Below are positions 6,941-7,714 of a stretch of 7,714 nt of DNA, one piece after another; position 1 is the first letter of the stretch, and each line of letters begins with the position of its first letter. This stretch comes from Paracoccaceae bacterium. GTDB taxonomy: Bacteria > Pseudomonadota > Alphaproteobacteria > Rhodobacterales > Rhodobacteraceae. The stretch is from assembly GCA_007128995.1 (NCBI GenBank), contig SKWJ01000211.1, positions 1-7,714 of the forward strand. Reading direction: 5' to 3'. The translations under genes and the position numbers were made by a program. The notes below the pieces were generated by a model. The model did no database searches. It was not told the DNA's origin and saw only the letters and a program-made list of their open reading frames with translations.

Positions 6941-6955
6941 AAGTCTACCTCCGTC

Positions 6956-6968
6956 GGGTCATGGACCC
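6956..6968 (-). other. Small perfect inverted repeat between preT and preA
   Basis: GGGTC-CAT-GACCC in the transcript forms a five-pair stem with a three-base loop. It begins immediately after the preT stop codon and ends three bases before the preA Shine-Dalgarno sequence. It has no U-run, so it is not an intrinsic terminator. A role in tuning preA translation relative to preT, or in mRNA stability, is possible. A stem this short can also arise by chance in GC-rich DNA. Confidence 0.3.
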
Positions 6969-7714
6969 TCACGCACCAGAACCCATCAGGGTTGCATGAA
7001 TATTCTCTGCGGCGTCACGTCCTTGCGCGACGGCCGTCACGGTAAGATCCTCGCCACCACCGGTACAATCGCCCCCCGCCCAGACACCGGCCCGTGAGGT
7101 GCGGCCGGACGGATCGACAGCAAGCTTGCGGTTTGACAGATCAAGTTCTTCCGGTGCACCGTCAAGGGTCTGGCCAATTGCCTTGAAGACCTGATCTGCC
7201 TTCAGCCGGAAGGTCTCGCCAGTGGGCTCAAGCCCGGTTTCGCCCGCATGCGTATAGGCAAACTCTATCTCGCGCACGGCCCCGTTGCCATGAATCGCCA
7301 CCGGCATGGCATTCGTGATGATCTTGACACCTTCATTGGCAGCGTGGCTCAGTTCGTAATCCGAGGCGGCCATGTCTTCACGCCCGCGACGATAGACCAT
7401 CGTCACATGCTCGGCCCCCAACAGCCGCGACTGCACCGCTGCATCCACTGCTGTCATGCCCCCGCCGATGACCACGACATGGCGACCAATTGGCAAGGCT
7501 GACAGATCTGGCGCTTGACGTAAGGTCGCGATGAACTCGACCGCATCGAGCATTCCAGATACGTCTGCCTTCTCAAGGCCCAGCGCATTGACCCCGGCAA
7601 GGCCAACTCCAAGGAATACGGCATCATATGCAGCCTGAAGGTCGTCAAGCGTGCCATCGACACCCAGTCGCCACCCTTGCCGCAGTGTTATCCCGCCAAT
7701 GCGCAGCAACCAGT
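6969..7714 (-). CDS. preT: NAD(P)H-dependent dihydropyrimidine dehydrogenase, FAD/NAD(P)-binding subunit (5' end outside window)
   Basis: PreT is the flavoprotein that takes electrons from NAD(P)H and passes them to PreA. It belongs to the glutamate-synthase small-subunit/GltD-like family and corresponds to the N-terminal half of mammalian dihydropyrimidine dehydrogenase. About 247 C-terminal residues are visible and the frame stays open past the right edge, so the N-terminal Fe-S and FAD-binding parts are missing. Visible motifs are FLGVG (bases near 7600-7616), the second dinucleotide fold VVVIGGGMTAVDAA (about 7440-7478), VYRRGRED after its second strand (7374-7394), the ATG-type VFKAIGQTL (about 7165-7190) and the closing FAD motif AGGDCTGGGEDLTVTAVAQGR. 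preA follows after 28 bases with its own strong ribosome site, so the two are one operon in the usual preT-preA order. Identification as PreT rather than another GltD-like protein rests partly on this adjacency. Confidence 0.9.
   Translation of the reverse strand, partial: WLLRIGGITLRQGWRLGVDGTLDDLQAAYDAVFLGVGLAGVNALGLEKADVSGMLDAVEFIATLRQAPDLSALPIGRHVVVIGGGMTAVDAAVQSRLLGAEHVTMVYRRGREDMAASDYELSHAANEGVKIITNAMPVAIHGNGAVREIEFAYTHAGETGLEPTGETFRLKADQVFKAIGQTLDGAPEELDLSNRKLAVDPSGRTSRAGVWAGGDCTGGGEDLTVTAVAQGRDAAENIHATLMGSGA

Noticed and set aside
7133..7144. TTGACAGATCAA palindrome resembling a second RutR site
   Set aside because: It is inside the preT coding sequence, has the wrong half-site spacing, and matches the consensus only at the outer TTGA/TCAA.
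1..7714. Search for CRISPR arrays, tRNA/rRNA genes, insertion sequences, toxin-antitoxin or phage genes
   Set aside because: None seen. The window is almost fully accounted for by metabolic, transport and regulatory genes with consistent codon use.

Overview
The window reads as a chromosomal catabolic locus from a GC-rich alphaproteobacterium, most likely a Rhodobacterales / Roseobacter-group organism. That guess rests on GC-rich codon use, tightly packed operons, and the combination of genes present (preT-preA, a RutR-type regulator, a Zn-dependent carbamoylase, hydA and a NitT/TauT-type ABC transporter). No sequence search was possible, so the taxon is inference.

Layout in the direction of transcription of the minus strand, from high to low coordinates. 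preT (6969-7714, 5' end outside the window) and preA (5639-6940) encode the two subunits of NAD(P)H-dependent dihydropyrimidine dehydrogenase. Next comes a TetR-family regulator closely resembling RutR, on the plus strand (4988-5638). It is tail-to-tail with preA with no base between the stop codons. A 160-bp divergent intergenic region follows. It carries a RutR-type operator (4957-4972) that overlaps the predicted transcription start of rutR. The minus strand then continues with an M20-family N-carbamoyl-beta-alanine amidohydrolase (3577-4827), dihydropyrimidinase hydA (2086-3537), an ABC ATPase (1295-2086), an ABC permease (335-1231), and a polytopic membrane ORF (1-338) that runs off the left edge. 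The last is probably the N-terminal part of a second permease.

Together the enzymes make the complete reductive pyrimidine degradation pathway: uracil or thymine to dihydropyrimidine (PreTA), to N-carbamoyl-beta-amino acid (HydA), to beta-alanine or beta-aminoisobutyrate plus CO2 and ammonia (carbamoylase). The ABC transporter is translationally coupled to hydA and probably imports a pyrimidine or a related ring compound. Its substrate-binding protein is not in the window. The RutR homologue probably senses a pyrimidine ligand and controls the locus.

I see no mobile element, CRISPR, tRNA, rRNA or foreign-looking island, and no evidence of a wholly new system. The points most worth a second look are four. 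The regulator lies antisense inside an otherwise co-directional pathway cluster with no visible terminator. The operator/promoter architecture is well defined. PreA has Val at the position I align with the catalytic Cys of mammalian dihydropyrimidine dehydrogenase. The left edge holds an unusual four-helix membrane ORF.
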